DNA of 64,000 nucleotides from Haloferax sp. Q22 (GCF_001482285.1 NZ_LOEP01000032.1:162141-226140); one strand, 5' to 3'. Numbered from the stretch's first letter, positions 14,619-24,128 are shown. Made by a program: numbers and translations. Notes: generated from the letters alone by a model not told the origin.

Positions 14619-15089
14619 TTACACCTCGACGTGGTCGCGGTCGATACCGAGGAACGACTCGGCGGTTTCGACCCAGTCGGCGAGCGTTCGAGTCCCATCG
14701 TCTCGCTCGTGCGGATAGACGGCCTCGATTTCGTCGTCGCGGAAGACGATGCCCAGCGTCGGCGGAAGGACGACCGCGTCGTGTTCGGGACCCATCCGCC
14801 CCGACCCGACCGTCGCGTGCTCGTCGAGCGTCGGGAGCGCGACCCCTTCCGTTCGCGCCCACAGCCGGCACTCGGCGAGTCGCTCGCGGACGATTGCGTC
14901 TCGTTTCGTCGGTGCGGTGTCGGACTCCACGTCAACCTCGCGACCCCACGTCCGGACGCACACGTCGTCGACGAGCCCCTCGTCCGCGAGTCGTTCGAGT
15001 CGAACGACTAGCGTCTGGTGTTCCTCCCCGAGGCCGTCCCGAATCGGGCGAATCCACAGTTCTACCCGCCGTTCACCGTCGGTCTGCAT
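14619..15089 (-). CDS. Conserved haloarchaeal protein, possibly winged-helix
   Basis: 156 aa starting MQTDGERRVELWIRPIRDGL. The first half (QTLVVRLERLADEGLVDDVC) looks like a helix-turn-helix segment followed by a beta strand (VRTWGREVDVE). The second half contains a conserved Cys-Arg-Leu (AECRLW) and a Pro-rich stretch (VVLPPTLGIVFRDDEIEAVY). Proteins of this shape are widespread in haloarchaea without a known role. The start at 15089 was preferred; the upstream open frame is non-coding in character. Confidence 0.7.
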   Translation of the reverse strand: MQTDGERRVELWIRPIRDGLGEEHQTLVVRLERLADEGLVDDVCVRTWGREVDVESDTAPTKRDAIVRERLAECRLWARTEGVALPTLDEHATVGSGRMGPEHDAVVLPPTLGIVFRDDEIEAVYPHERDDGTRTLADWVETAESFLGIDRDHVEV

Positions 15090-15267
15090 GCTCCTCACCA
15101 CCGGTAACAGATACGCTCGGGGGGAGAATAAGCCGGAGCCATCCTTCCCGCCGACCGGGAATCGGAAACGCGCGGGCGACGCGTGGTGCGGTTGAGTCCG
15201 AGAGCGTGAGAGTCCGGACGGCGCGACCGGGTTCGGTTTTATTCGCTCAGCGCGCGTCTGTGACGAC

Positions 15268-15696
15268 ATGTTCGACCACATTCTCGTCCCCACCGACGGT
15301 AGCGACCACGCGGTCCGCGCCGCCGACTACGCGGTCGACCTCGCGGCGACCTACGGGGCCGCGCTCCACGTCCTCTACGTCGTCGACGTCCGAACCGGTC
15401 ACGCTGACGCACCCGTCGATGACGACGATTCCCAGACGCGCGGAGAGGCGGCAGTCGGCATCGTCGCCGACCGCGCGGCCGACCGTGACGTACCCGTCGA
15501 GACGGAGATTCGGGTCGGCCTGCCGCACGAGGCCATCATCGACTACGGCGAGGAACGCGACATCGACCTCGTGGTGATGGGTACCCACGGGACGAGCGGA
15601 CTGGAGCGATACCTGCTCGGAAGCGTCGCTGAGCGAGTCGTCAGACTCTCGGACGTGCCGGTGCTGTGCGTGCCGCCGGCTGATGACGACGAGTGA
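15268..15696 (+). CDS. Universal stress protein (UspA family)
   Basis: 142 aa, single Usp domain. The ATP-binding signature G-2x-G-9x-G-S is present in GTHGTSGLERYLLGSVAERV; the family start MFDHILVPTDGSDHA is clear. Cytoplasmic dimer expected. An A/T element (tttattcgc, about 15238) lies upstream. First of four Usp-type proteins in this window; the next lies only 55 bp away on the opposite strand. Confidence 0.92.
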   Translation: MFDHILVPTDGSDHAVRAADYAVDLAATYGAALHVLYVVDVRTGHADAPVDDDDSQTRGEAAVGIVADRAADRDVPVETEIRVGLPHEAIIDYGEERDIDLVVMGTHGTSGLERYLLGSVAERVVRLSDVPVLCVPPADDDE

Positions 15697-15751
15697 GGTG
15701 CGTCGCTCGGGGCTGACAGACGGGCGGTGAGGCGGGCGTGAGCGGCGGCCC

Positions 15752-16195
15752 TCAGCGGACGACCATCACGCTCATCGGCGCACGTCCGGCGACCAACTCG
15801 GCGACGCTCCCGAACAGCAGGTCCGTCTCGCCGGTGCGGCCGTGACCGCCGAGGTAGACGGCGTCGACGCCCTCCCGGCGCGCGAATTCGACGATGGTCC
15901 GCGCGGGGTCTCCGCGGTGGGTCTCGGTTCGGAGTTCCACGCCGCTCCCGTCGGCCAGCGCCGCGAGTTCGTCGAAGATATCCTCTGCGAGTTCGTCGGC
16001 GCGTTCGTACCACTCCTCGGAGCCGTGGAGCGGTTCCGTGCTGATGTCCACGTCGAACGGGGCGCTGTAGCCGGGGTCGGCCGGGTTGATGACGTGCAGG
16101 GCGACGACCGTCGAGTCGGCGTGCGCGAGGGCCTGTTCGAACGCTCGCTTCGACAGCGGCGAGCCATCGACGGCGACGAGAATCGTATCTATCAT
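15752..16195 (-). CDS. Universal stress protein (UspA family)
   Basis: 147 aa starting MIDTILVAVDGSPLSKRAFE. The nucleotide-binding loop is GGHGRTGETDLLFGSVAELV, matching G-2x-G-9x-G-S. An in-frame ATG at 16222 was rejected because family similarity starts at 16195 and a TATA-like run overlaps the upstream part. It is convergent with the preceding usp gene and divergent from the TVP38 gene. Confidence 0.92.
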   Translation of the reverse strand: MIDTILVAVDGSPLSKRAFEQALAHADSTVVALHVINPADPGYSAPFDVDISTEPLHGSEEWYERADELAEDIFDELAALADGSGVELRTETHRGDPARTIVEFARREGVDAVYLGGHGRTGETDLLFGSVAELVAGRAPMSVMVVR

Positions 16196-16261
16196 GATTA
16201 TTAGTACGTCGTCTCGGCACAAAAACGCTCCCGCGCCGGGTTTTTCTCCGCGGCGTGCGAG

Positions 16262-16987
16262 GTGCCACCCGTGTTATCCGTCCCCGAACTGTTCGAGTCG
16301 CCGCGCGACCGGTGGCGGACGCTCGCGCTCGCCGTCGTCGTCGTCGCCGTCGTCGCGCTCGCCGGCACGACGCTCGTCGACCGCTTCCCGTTTCTCGCCA
16401 ATCCGACGGCGCTGCGGACGTGGCTCCTCGACTTTGGCGCGCTCGCACCCCTCGCGTTCGTCGGCGTGCAAATCGCGCAGGTCCTCGTCGCGCCCATCCC
16501 CGGACAGGCGCTCGGGTTCGCCAGCGGCTACCTGTTCGGCGCGCTCTGGGGAACGGTCTACAGCATGGTCGGCATCGTCCTCGGCACGGCGCTCGCCGTC
16601 GGAATCGCGCGGTCTCTCGGCCGCCCGTACGTCGAACGCGTCGTCACCGCCGACGCCCTCTCGGTGTTCGACGACGCGATGGAGACTCACGGTTTGGCCG
16701 TCCTCTTTCTCGTGTTTCTGGTTCCGGGACTCCCGGACGACGCCATCTGCTTCGCCGCCGGCCTCACCGACATCCCGGTCCGACGGGTCGTCCTCGTCGC
16801 GGCGGTGGGTCGGCTCCCCGGCTTCCTGCTCGTGAACCTTGCGGGCGCGGCCGCCGCCGACGGCAACGCCGAACTCACCGCGGTCTTCGTCGGCGCGTTG
16901 CTCGCGGCGTCGGTTCTCGGCTACCTCTACCGCGACCGACTCATGGGCGCGCTCGGGTCGCTCACGAGTCGAACAGCCGGTCGTTGA
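16262..16987 (+). CDS. TVP38/TMEM64 (DedA-like) membrane protein
   Basis: 241 aa with about six hydrophobic helices. The family core is visible: APIPGQALGFASGYLFGALW (residues about 77-96) followed by MVGIVLGTALAVGIARSLGR, and a second half-site FLVPGLPDDAICFAAGLT. DedA/TVP38 proteins are lipid scramblases or ion-coupled transporters in other organisms; the substrate here is unknown. The start is GTG (16262 or 16271). Its 3' end overlaps the convergent ATPase gene by 26 bp. Confidence 0.85.
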   Translation: MPPVLSVPELFESPRDRWRTLALAVVVVAVVALAGTTLVDRFPFLANPTALRTWLLDFGALAPLAFVGVQIAQVLVAPIPGQALGFASGYLFGALWGTVYSMVGIVLGTALAVGIARSLGRPYVERVVTADALSVFDDAMETHGLAVLFLVFLVPGLPDDAICFAAGLTDIPVRRVVLVAAVGRLPGFLLVNLAGAAAADGNAELTAVFVGALLAASVLGYLYRDRLMGALGSLTSRTAGR

Positions 16988-19781
16988 GCCACACCAGACA
17001 CAGGTTCGCGGCGAGGAACGGGACGAACGCACCCGCGACCCAGCCCCACTCCGTGAGTCCCAGCGGGACGACACCGAAGAGGTCCGCGACCGGCGTGTAG
17101 AGCAACACGAGGTGGAGCGCGAGCGACAGGCCGACCGCGCCGAGGAGCCACGGGTTCGAAAGCGGCGACAGCCGGTAGCGGAGCCGAACCGACTGCGTGC
17201 GGACCAACTCGGCGGTGACGAGGAAGGTAAACAGCACCGTCTGGGCGACGACGAGGTCGCTGGTGCGAGAGAGCGCGTAGAAGAACACGCCGAGTCCGGT
17301 CCCGGTGAGCGCGACGCCGATACCGAGAATCGAAGCGATGGTCCGGCGGTCGAGGACGCCCTCGTCGCGGGGTCGCGGCGGCCTGCGCATCACGTCGTCG
17401 GACTTGGGGTCCGCGCCGAGCGCGAGTGCGGGGAAGCCGTCGGTGACGAGGTTGAGCCACAGGAGCGCGACGGGCGTGATGACGAGCGCCGACTCGGACG
17501 CGAACACCGCGGGGAACAGCGCCGCGCCGAGGAGCGTCCCGAGGAAGACGACGAACACCTCGCCGGCGTTCGCCGACAGCAGGTAGTTGACGAACTTGCG
17601 GATGTTGTCGAAGATGCCGCGGCCCTCCGCGATGGCGTCGCGGATGGTGACGAAGTTGTCGTCGCGGAGCACCACGTCCGACGCGCCCTGTGCGACCTGC
17701 GTCCCGCGGTCTCCCATGGCGATGCCCACGTCGGCGTTACCGAGCGCCGGCGCGTCGTTGACGCCGTCGCCGGTCATCGCTACCGTGTAGCCCGCGTCCT
17801 GGAGCGCCCGGAGGATGCGGACCTTGTGTTCGGGTGCGACGCGGGCGAACACGTTGGTCTCCTCGACGACCCGGCCGAGTTCCTCGTCGTCCATTGCGGC
17901 CACCTCGGTGCCCGTGACGACCGAGTCGGCGTCGATGCCGACCTCGCGGGCGATGGCGCGGGCCGTCCGCGGGGTGTCGCCGGTCGCCATCGTCACCTGT
18001 ACGCCGGCGTCGCGGCAGTCGGCGACCGCCTCGGCGACGCCCTCGCGCGCCGGGTCGGTCATGCCCTGCAACCCGAGGAAGACCAGTCCCGATTCGAGCG
18101 TCTCGTCGTCGGCGTCGGGGTCCGACTCGGGGGCGTACGCGAACCCGAGCACGCGGAGCGCGTCGTCGGCGAAGGCGGTCACGGTCGCTTCGACGCGCCC
18201 GCGGCGCTCGTCGGTGAGAGACTCGATTTCCCCGTCGACGAGGACGCGGTCGCACCGCGCGACGATTTCCTCGGGCGCGCCCTTCACGAGCGCGACGGGG
18301 CCGTCGCCGGGGGCGTCGAACGCGTCCACGACGACCGACATGCGCTTTCGCTCGGAGGTAAAGGGAACCTCGCGGAGCCTGTCGTCGGGGTCGCGCGAGC
18401 CGTCGAGGCCCGCGTCGGCGGCGGCGTTCACGAGCGCGACTTCGGTGGGGTCTCCGCGGTGGGCCCCGTCGTCGAGTTCCTTGGTGTCGTTGCAGCGAGC
18501 CCCGCAGGACAGGAGCGCCGCGAGCGCCGGGTCTGGGTCGGGGTCCAGGCTCGGGACGGCCGCGGATGCCGAGTCTGCCGTAGCCGCCGCGTCGGTCGCG
18601 GCCGACGCGCCGCCGTCTTCGGCGGCCGTCCCCGACGACGCCGAACCACTGTCCAGTTCGACCGTCCGGTCGTCGGGGAGCCACGCGCGGGTGACGGTCA
18701 TGCGGTTTTCGGTCAGCGTCCCCGTCTTGTCGGTGACGATGTAGTCCACCGCGCCGAGGCTCTCGACGACCGCGAGGTTGCGGACGAGCGCGTTGCGCTC
18801 CATGAGCGTCCGCGACCCCAGCGCGAGGGTGAGCGTGACGACCGCCGGAAGCCCCTCGGGGACCGCCGCGACGGCGAGCGTGACGGCGACGAGGAGGACG
18901 ACAACCGGATCGGTCGCGGTGAGGAACAGCTGGACCGCCGCAATGAGCAGGATGAGCGCGACGATGCCGATGCCGATGCGGCGGCCGAGGCGGTCCACCT
19001 CGATTTCGAACGGCGTCTCGCGCTGGCGGGCCTGTCCGAGTTGGTCGGCGATGGCTCCGAGTTCGGTGTCCATCGCGGTGGCGACGACGACGGCCTCCGC
19101 ACGGCCCCTGACGACCGTGGTCCCGGCGTGAAGGACGCTTCTCCGGTCGGCCAGCGCCGCGTCGGCTTCGACGGAGTCGGCCGCCTTGTCCACCGGGGCG
19201 CTCTCGCCGGTCAGCGTCGACTCGTCGGCGCGGCAGTCGGCCGCCGTGAGAATACGGGCGTCTGCGGGGACGGCGTCGCCCGCTTCGAGGACGACCACGT
19301 CGCCCGGGACGACCTCGGTCGCGGGGACGGCCCGAATCGAGCCGCCGCGTCGGACCGTCGCGTCCGGCGTCGCCATCTCCCGGAGCGCCGCGAGCGCCTG
19401 CTCGGCGCGGTAGTTCTGCACGAAGCCGAACAGGCCGTTTCCGAGCAGGATGAGGAGGATGAGCGCGGCGTCGGTGTAGCCCGGGTCACGGCCGGGAAGG
19501 AGGCCGACGACGAGCGAGAGGCTGGCGGCGAAAAAAAGCAGGAGGATGAGCGGCCCGGTGAACTGCGAGACGAGGAGCGAAAGCGGCGAGACGCCCTCCT
19601 CGTCGGCGAGTTCGTTCGGTCCCTCATCGGCGAGTCGGCGGGCCGCGTCGTCGTCGTTGAGGCCGTCGCGGCTCGATTCGAGTCGCTCCAGCGCCGCCTC
19701 GCGTTCGAGCGCGTGCCACGGGACGTCCTCGCGTCCGCTCGCTTCCTCGGCCTCCCGATGCGCGGTTGCCTGCTCGTGCAC
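16962..19781 (-). CDS. P-type cation ATPase, calcium (type II) class
   Basis: About 939 aa. Hallmarks in order: TGES in the actuator domain, PEGLP in helix M4, the phosphorylation site DKTGTLTEN (Asp351 with this start), KGAPEE, and TGDGVNDAPAL in the hinge. An N-terminal cation-ATPase domain (HALEREAALERLESSRDGL) is present and the helix count fits ten membrane spans. PEGLP points to Ca2+ or Mn2+ rather than heavy metals. An acidic, Ala-rich insert lies in the nucleotide domain shortly after the phosphorylation site. I chose the GTG at 19781; a GTG at 19817 would add 12 residues. Divergent from the molybdoenzyme gene. Confidence 0.9.
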   Translation of the reverse strand: MHEQATAHREAEEASGREDVPWHALEREAALERLESSRDGLNDDDAARRLADEGPNELADEEGVSPLSLLVSQFTGPLILLLFFAASLSLVVGLLPGRDPGYTDAALILLILLGNGLFGFVQNYRAEQALAALREMATPDATVRRGGSIRAVPATEVVPGDVVVLEAGDAVPADARILTAADCRADESTLTGESAPVDKAADSVEADAALADRRSVLHAGTTVVRGRAEAVVVATAMDTELGAIADQLGQARQRETPFEIEVDRLGRRIGIGIVALILLIAAVQLFLTATDPVVVLLVAVTLAVAAVPEGLPAVVTLTLALGSRTLMERNALVRNLAVVESLGAVDYIVTDKTGTLTENRMTVTRAWLPDDRTVELDSGSASSGTAAEDGGASAATDAAATADSASAAVPSLDPDPDPALAALLSCGARCNDTKELDDGAHRGDPTEVALVNAAADAGLDGSRDPDDRLREVPFTSERKRMSVVVDAFDAPGDGPVALVKGAPEEIVARCDRVLVDGEIESLTDERRGRVEATVTAFADDALRVLGFAYAPESDPDADDETLESGLVFLGLQGMTDPAREGVAEAVADCRDAGVQVTMATGDTPRTARAIAREVGIDADSVVTGTEVAAMDDEELGRVVEETNVFARVAPEHKVRILRALQDAGYTVAMTGDGVNDAPALGNADVGIAMGDRGTQVAQGASDVVLRDDNFVTIRDAIAEGRGIFDNIRKFVNYLLSANAGEVFVVFLGTLLGAALFPAVFASESALVITPVALLWLNLVTDGFPALALGADPKSDDVMRRPPRPRDEGVLDRRTIASILGIGVALTGTGLGVFFYALSRTSDLVVAQTVLFTFLVTAELVRTQSVRLRYRLSPLSNPWLLGAVGLSLALHLVLLYTPVADLFGVVPLGLTEWGWVAGAFVPFLAANLCLVWLNDRLFDS

Positions 19782-19900
19782 GCTTCGACTGAACGACACG
19801 AGCGGACGTATGTCCACCGACGATTTTCATCCCGCCGCAGTCGGCGGTACGATGAATATCGTTCGGGTCGCACGTTCGACCATGTGTGTGGTGTGTCAGC

Positions 19901-21955
19901 GTGCCTGAGCGGGTGGCGGCATCGAGCGAGAGCGTCTGTCCGTACTGCGGCGTCGGCTGTGGCATCCGCTACGACGCCGACCGCGGGAGCGCTGTCGGGT
20001 GGCACGGCCCGGTCAACACGCGGGGCGAACTCTGTCCCAAGGGGGCCGCGGCGTGGGACGTGGTCGAACACGACGAGCGCCTGACCACCCCGCTGGTGCG
20101 AGTGAACGGCCGGCTCGTCGAGGCAACGTGGGACGAGGCGTTCGACCGCATCGAACGCGAGTTCTCGCGCGTCGTCGCCGACCACGGGCCGGACTCTGTG
20201 TTCTTCTTCTCGTCGTCGAACTGCACGAACGAGGAGAACTACCTGCTCCAGAAGACGGCGCGGGCGCTCGGGACGAACAACATCGACAACTGCGCGCGGC
20301 TCTGTCACGCCTCGACGGTGGCGGCGATGGGCGACCGCTTCGGCGCGGGCGCGATGACGAACTCGCTTTCGGACCTCGGGGAGGCCGACGTGTTCCTCGT
20401 GACCGGCGCGAACCCCGCCGAACAGCACCCGGTCATCTTCCGGTCGTACCTGCTTCCGGCGCTCAAGTCGGGGACGACCATGATTCACGTCGACCCGCGC
20501 GAGAACCAGACGACGAAGGCGGCGGACATCCACCTCCCGGTGAAGCCGGGGTTCGACATTCCGCTTCTCAACGCGATGGCCGCCGTCATCGTCGAGGAGG
20601 GACTGGTCGACGAGGCGTTCGTCGCCGAGCGAACCACGGGGTTCGCGGCGCTCCGCGAACACCTCTCGGTGGTCGATATCGACGCGGAAGCCGAGCGCGC
20701 CGGCGTCGACCCCGCCGACCTCCGCGCCGCGGCGAGAGCCTACGGCGAGGCTGGCCGCGCGGCTATCTTCACCGGCATGGGGATGAGCCAACACCACTAC
20801 GGCACCGACAACGTGCAGGCGCTCATCAACCTCCCGCTCCTGACCGGCAACGTCGGGAAGGCAGGGACCGGCGTCAACCCCCTCCGCGGGCAGAACAACG
20901 TGCAGGGCGCGGGCGACGTGGGCGCGCTCCCGAACGTCTTACCGGGGTATCGCCCCGTCACCGACGACGACGCCCGCGCCGCCGTTTCCGACGTGTGGGG
21001 GTTCGAACCGCCCGCTCTCCCGGGACTCACGGAGGTCGAAGCGACCCACCGCTTCGGCGACGAGGTGCGGGCGGCCTACGTCTTCGGCGAGAACCCCGCC
21101 GTGACAGAGCCGAACGCGAACCGCGTTCGCGAGGCGTTCGAGGCGCTCGACTTCTGCGTCGTCCACGACGTGTTCCCGACCGAGACGGCCGAATTCGCGG
21201 ACGTAGTGCTTCCCGGGAGCGTCTGGGCCGAGAAGTCGGGGACGGTGACGAACACCGACCGACAGGTCATCCGGATGAACCGGAACGTCGCGCCGCCGGG
21301 GGACGCCCGCGCCGACCTCGACATCCTCCGGGAGTTCGCCGCCCGCGTGGCCGGCCTCGACGCGCCCGCGACCCCCGAGGGCGTCTTCGACGAACTCCGG
21401 CGGGTGACGCCCATCTACGCCGGCATGTCGTACGACGGTATCGGAACGGGGAGCCAGCGCTGGCCGTTCCCGGTTGGCGCGACCGAGGGGACTGCCGTCC
21501 TCCACGCCGACGCGTTCGAATCGGGGTCGAAGACCGCACCGTTCCGGGTTGTCGAACACGTCGCCCCGGCCGACTCCGTCGCCGACGGCGAACTCGTCCT
21601 CGTGACAGGGCGCGTCCTCCAGCACTTCAACAGCGGCGCGCTCACCCGCCGCTCGGGCGTGCTGATGCGGATGCGCGGCGAGGACAGCCTGCAGATTCAC
21701 CCCGACGACGCCGCCGCCCGCGGCATCGAAGACGGGGCGACCGTCCGCGTCGAAAACGACCGCGGCGAAATCCGGGTCGCGGCCGAGGTGACGCCCGCGG
21801 TCCGCCGCGGGACCGTCTTCGCCACGTTCCACTACGCGGAGCCGCTCGTGAACCGGTTGACCGGCGACGCGCTGGACCCGACCGCGAAGATACCGGAGTA
21901 CAAACACAGCGCCGTCCGCGTGACGGCCGAGTCGGGGGTGGCGGTCGATGACTGA
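19901..21955 (+). CDS. Formate dehydrogenase-like molybdopterin oxidoreductase
   Basis: 684 aa. The N-terminal [4Fe-4S] site is CPYCGVGC plus the Cys of GELCPKG. A Cys in NCARLCHAS (residue 135) stands at the position of the catalytic Sec/Cys of formate dehydrogenases, with the His after it conserved. The C-terminal molybdopterin dinucleotide-binding domain begins near LVLVTGRVLQHFNSG. There is no Tat signal, so the enzyme is cytoplasmic; no electron-transfer subunit gene is adjacent. GTG start; another in-frame GTG lies at 19886. It overlaps the YqeC-like gene by 8 bp. Formate is the best guess, but related enzymes use other substrates. Confidence 0.85.
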   Translation: MPERVAASSESVCPYCGVGCGIRYDADRGSAVGWHGPVNTRGELCPKGAAAWDVVEHDERLTTPLVRVNGRLVEATWDEAFDRIEREFSRVVADHGPDSVFFFSSSNCTNEENYLLQKTARALGTNNIDNCARLCHASTVAAMGDRFGAGAMTNSLSDLGEADVFLVTGANPAEQHPVIFRSYLLPALKSGTTMIHVDPRENQTTKAADIHLPVKPGFDIPLLNAMAAVIVEEGLVDEAFVAERTTGFAALREHLSVVDIDAEAERAGVDPADLRAAARAYGEAGRAAIFTGMGMSQHHYGTDNVQALINLPLLTGNVGKAGTGVNPLRGQNNVQGAGDVGALPNVLPGYRPVTDDDARAAVSDVWGFEPPALPGLTEVEATHRFGDEVRAAYVFGENPAVTEPNANRVREAFEALDFCVVHDVFPTETAEFADVVLPGSVWAEKSGTVTNTDRQVIRMNRNVAPPGDARADLDILREFAARVAGLDAPATPEGVFDELRRVTPIYAGMSYDGIGTGSQRWPFPVGATEGTAVLHADAFESGSKTAPFRVVEHVAPADSVADGELVLVTGRVLQHFNSGALTRRSGVLMRMRGEDSLQIHPDDAAARGIEDGATVRVENDRGEIRVAAEVTPAVRRGTVFATFHYAEPLVNRLTGDALDPTAKIPEYKHSAVRVTAESGVAVDD

Positions 21956-22706
21956 CGACCCGTCCGCGCCCCCCGCGTCGCTCCCGACGCTGGCCGACGC
22001 CCTCGGCATCGGCCCGGACGACCTCGTCTGCGCCGTCGGCGCGGGCGGTAAGAAATCGCTGCTCTATCGGCTCGCCCGCGACCTCGACGGCGTGGTCACG
22101 AGCACCGTCCGCATCCCCATCTTCGACGACGAGGTGGCCGAGGTCGTCGTCACGGACGACCCCGAGACCGCCGTCGCCGAGACGCAGACCCGCCCGCTCG
22201 GCCTCGTCCCGGAGCGCGAACGGACCGACCGCTACCGCGGCTACGACCCGGCGACGGTCGACCGAATCGCGCGCGCCAGCGACGACGTGGTGCTCGTCAA
22301 GGCCGACGGGGCGCGGTCGCGCTGGCTGAAAGCGCCCGGCGAGGACGAACCGCAACTCCCCGACACGGCCGACCTCGTCTGCCCGGTCGCCAGCGTCCGG
22401 GTCGTCGGTGAGGCGCTTTCCGACGAGCGCGTCCACCGGCCGGAACTCGTCTCCGACGTGTCGGGCACGGCCGTCGGCGACCCGATATCCGAGTGGGACG
22501 TGGCCGCCGTGCTGTCGAACGACTGCGGCGGGATGAAAGACGTGCCCGAGACGGCGCGGGTCGTCCCGGTGCTCAACATGGTCGACGACGAGCGACTGGC
22601 CGAGACGGCCGAGGAAATCGCCAGATGGCTCCGCGAACACCCGCGCGTCGACCGGGTCGTGGCGACCTCCCTCGCCGCCGACGAGCCGATCGTCGGGCTC
22701 TACTGA
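21948..22706 (+). CDS. yqeC: YqeC-like molybdo-/seleno-enzyme accessory protein
   Basis: 252 aa. A P-loop-like GAGGKKSLLYRLARDL lies at residues about 31-46; VKADGARSRWLKAP and SNDCGGMKDVPE are conserved family blocks. YqeC proteins are tied to maturation of selenium-dependent molybdenum hydroxylases in bacteria. Here the partner is a Cys-containing formate dehydrogenase-like enzyme, suggesting a role in its cofactor rather than in selenium. Start codon lies 8 bp inside the upstream gene, so the two are co-translated. Confidence 0.8.
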   Translation: MTDDPSAPPASLPTLADALGIGPDDLVCAVGAGGKKSLLYRLARDLDGVVTSTVRIPIFDDEVAEVVVTDDPETAVAETQTRPLGLVPERERTDRYRGYDPATVDRIARASDDVVLVKADGARSRWLKAPGEDEPQLPDTADLVCPVASVRVVGEALSDERVHRPELVSDVSGTAVGDPISEWDVAAVLSNDCGGMKDVPETARVVPVLNMVDDERLAETAEEIARWLREHPRVDRVVATSLAADEPIVGLY

Positions 22707-22784
22707 CTCGGCTCCCGCTCAGGGAGTGTCCGTCCTCCCGCCGCGGCGACGACCCCTTCCGACGGGTCTCGGCCGCGAGGCGGT

Positions 22785-23225
22785 TCATCTGGCGGTTTCG
22801 CGCCCCGTCAACTCGTCGAGTTCGAGTTCGACGAGGTGGAACTCGAGGTCGTCGACCTCCTCGTCGAACACGCGGACGCCGCCGAACAGTTCGTTGATGG
22901 TCGTCGCATCCGGTCGCTCGTCGTCCGGGAGGACGCGAATCGGGCCGCGAGCCATGATACTCCACGAGTCTTTGCCCGCGTCCTCGTAGCAGACGAACGT
23001 CGCCTCCTCGGTCTCCTCGATGAACGCGAACTTCTCGCTTCGCCCGTCGTCGGTGAGGCGGAACAGGAGCCGACCCCCCTCGGCGTCGTAGGAGACGTGC
23101 GCGGGAATCGCGTAGGAGCGCCCGCCGTCGGCCAGCGACAGCACGCCCGACGAAGCGTTCGACAGCCGTTCGGAGACGGTCTCCGGGTCGGTCCCGACGG
23201 TGTAAACGTACCTGATATCTCGCAT
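22785..23225 (-). CDS. Pyridoxamine 5'-phosphate oxidase-like flavin-binding protein
   Basis: 146 aa split-barrel protein starting MRDIRYVYTVGTDPETVSER. The pattern GVLSLADGGRSYAIPAHVSY followed by LLFRLTDDGRSEKFAFIEET is typical of small FMN- or F420-binding proteins of the PNPOx-like superfamily in haloarchaea. No true PdxH signature is seen, so the vitamin B6 reaction is not implied. The start at 23225 was preferred to the ATG at 23249. Confidence 0.8.
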   Translation of the reverse strand: MRDIRYVYTVGTDPETVSERLSNASSGVLSLADGGRSYAIPAHVSYDAEGGRLLFRLTDDGRSEKFAFIEETEEATFVCYEDAGKDSWSIMARGPIRVLPDDERPDATTINELFGGVRVFDEEVDDLEFHLVELELDELTGRETAR

Positions 23226-23294
23226 ACCTGATGTTCGCGGCCGCGACACATGAAACGGTGGCTCGACGACGGCGTCCGCCGACCCCGAGCGGCG

Positions 23295-23771
23295 TCAGGG
23301 GAGATAGAAGTGGGACTTGGGGAACCGCCTGTGAATCTCCGGGGGCGCGTGGCGGACGATGTGCACGTCGTGGGCGTCGTCGCTGGCGACGTTCCCGCCG
23401 ACGCTGACGAGCGGGACGACGACGCGGCCCGCGTTCTCGCTCCCGACGAAGATGACGGTCGCGTCCGTCTCAGACGCGACTGTCCTGAGCTTCGAAACGA
23501 TGTTTCCCGGCGCAGGGTTCTTGCCGACTGAGACTGCCTGAAACGACGCCGACGGCGCGATGTCGACCGCGGTTTTGTGGAGTTCTCCGACGACGGTCTG
23601 TCGGTCGAAAACCTCCCGCGACGGGACCCACCCCGCCTCGACGGCGTACGCCGAGTCGTCGGGGACCACGGCGACGGCGAGCACGTCGTGACCGGTGGCC
23701 GACGCGAATTTCGCGGCGCTATCGAGCGCCGCGTTCGCCAGTCGAGAGCCGTCGTAAGCGACGAGGTACAT
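23295..23771 (-). CDS. Degenerate universal stress protein
   Basis: 158 aa. The start MYLVAYDGSRLANAALDSAA and the overall alternation fit the Usp fold, but the ATP loop is altered (GSENAGRVVVPLVSVGGNVA lacks the regular G-2x-G-9x-G-S/T spacing). It is probably a non-ATP-binding Usp variant. It lies between two other small leftward genes. Confidence 0.75.
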   Translation of the reverse strand: MYLVAYDGSRLANAALDSAAKFASATGHDVLAVAVVPDDSAYAVEAGWVPSREVFDRQTVVGELHKTAVDIAPSASFQAVSVGKNPAPGNIVSKLRTVASETDATVIFVGSENAGRVVVPLVSVGGNVASDDAHDVHIVRHAPPEIHRRFPKSHFYLP

Positions 23772-23801
23772 GCGTTCCGGTCGTTCTGCGGCCCTGATAA
23801 A

Positions 23802-24128
23802 TCAGTCGTCGGCTACCGACTCGACTCGCTTGCCGGACCCGGACGACGCGAGTCGGTCGAGGGCGTCCTGCGCGGCGTCGCTCACGGCGTTCGTGTCTCG
23901 GTAGGAGTCACCGAGTCCCACTTCCCGGCGGTGCCACTCGCCGTCGGCGAAGGCGAAGATATCGACCCACCAGTAGAGCGTCAGTCCCCGCGCGAACTCG
24001 GTGATGGTGACGCGTCGGTCCGAGTCGGGCGACTCGTAGACGGTCTTAGCGCTCGCCTCGTCGGTGTCCACGTCGGTCTCGACGGTCCACCCCTCCGGAA
24101 CGGCGAGCGAGAAGGGGTCGTCTGTCAT
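23802..24128 (-). CDS. Conserved haloarchaeal small protein
   Basis: 108 aa, soluble and acidic, starting MTDDPFSLAVPEGWTVETD. A Trp-rich middle (GLTLYWWVDIFAF) and a charged C-terminal helix are visible. I see no known domain. The Pro-Glu-Gly-Trp opening recalls photosystem- or lipoprotein-like beta modules, but there is no signal peptide. Confidence 0.65.
   Translation of the reverse strand: MTDDPFSLAVPEGWTVETDVDTDEASAKTVYESPDSDRRVTITEFARGLTLYWWVDIFAFADGEWHRREVGLGDSYRDTNAVSDAAQDALDRLASSGSGKRVESVADD

Noticed and set aside
16839-20084. 1081-codon open frame antisense to the P-type ATPase
   Set aside because: The opposite strand holds a complete ATPase with all motifs; long antisense frames are expected in GC-rich DNA, and this one is low-complexity Arg/Glu/Gly sequence.
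20290-20310. Possible selenocysteine in the formate dehydrogenase-like enzyme
   Set aside because: The catalytic position is an ordinary TGT Cys codon and no in-frame TGA or SECIS-like element was seen.
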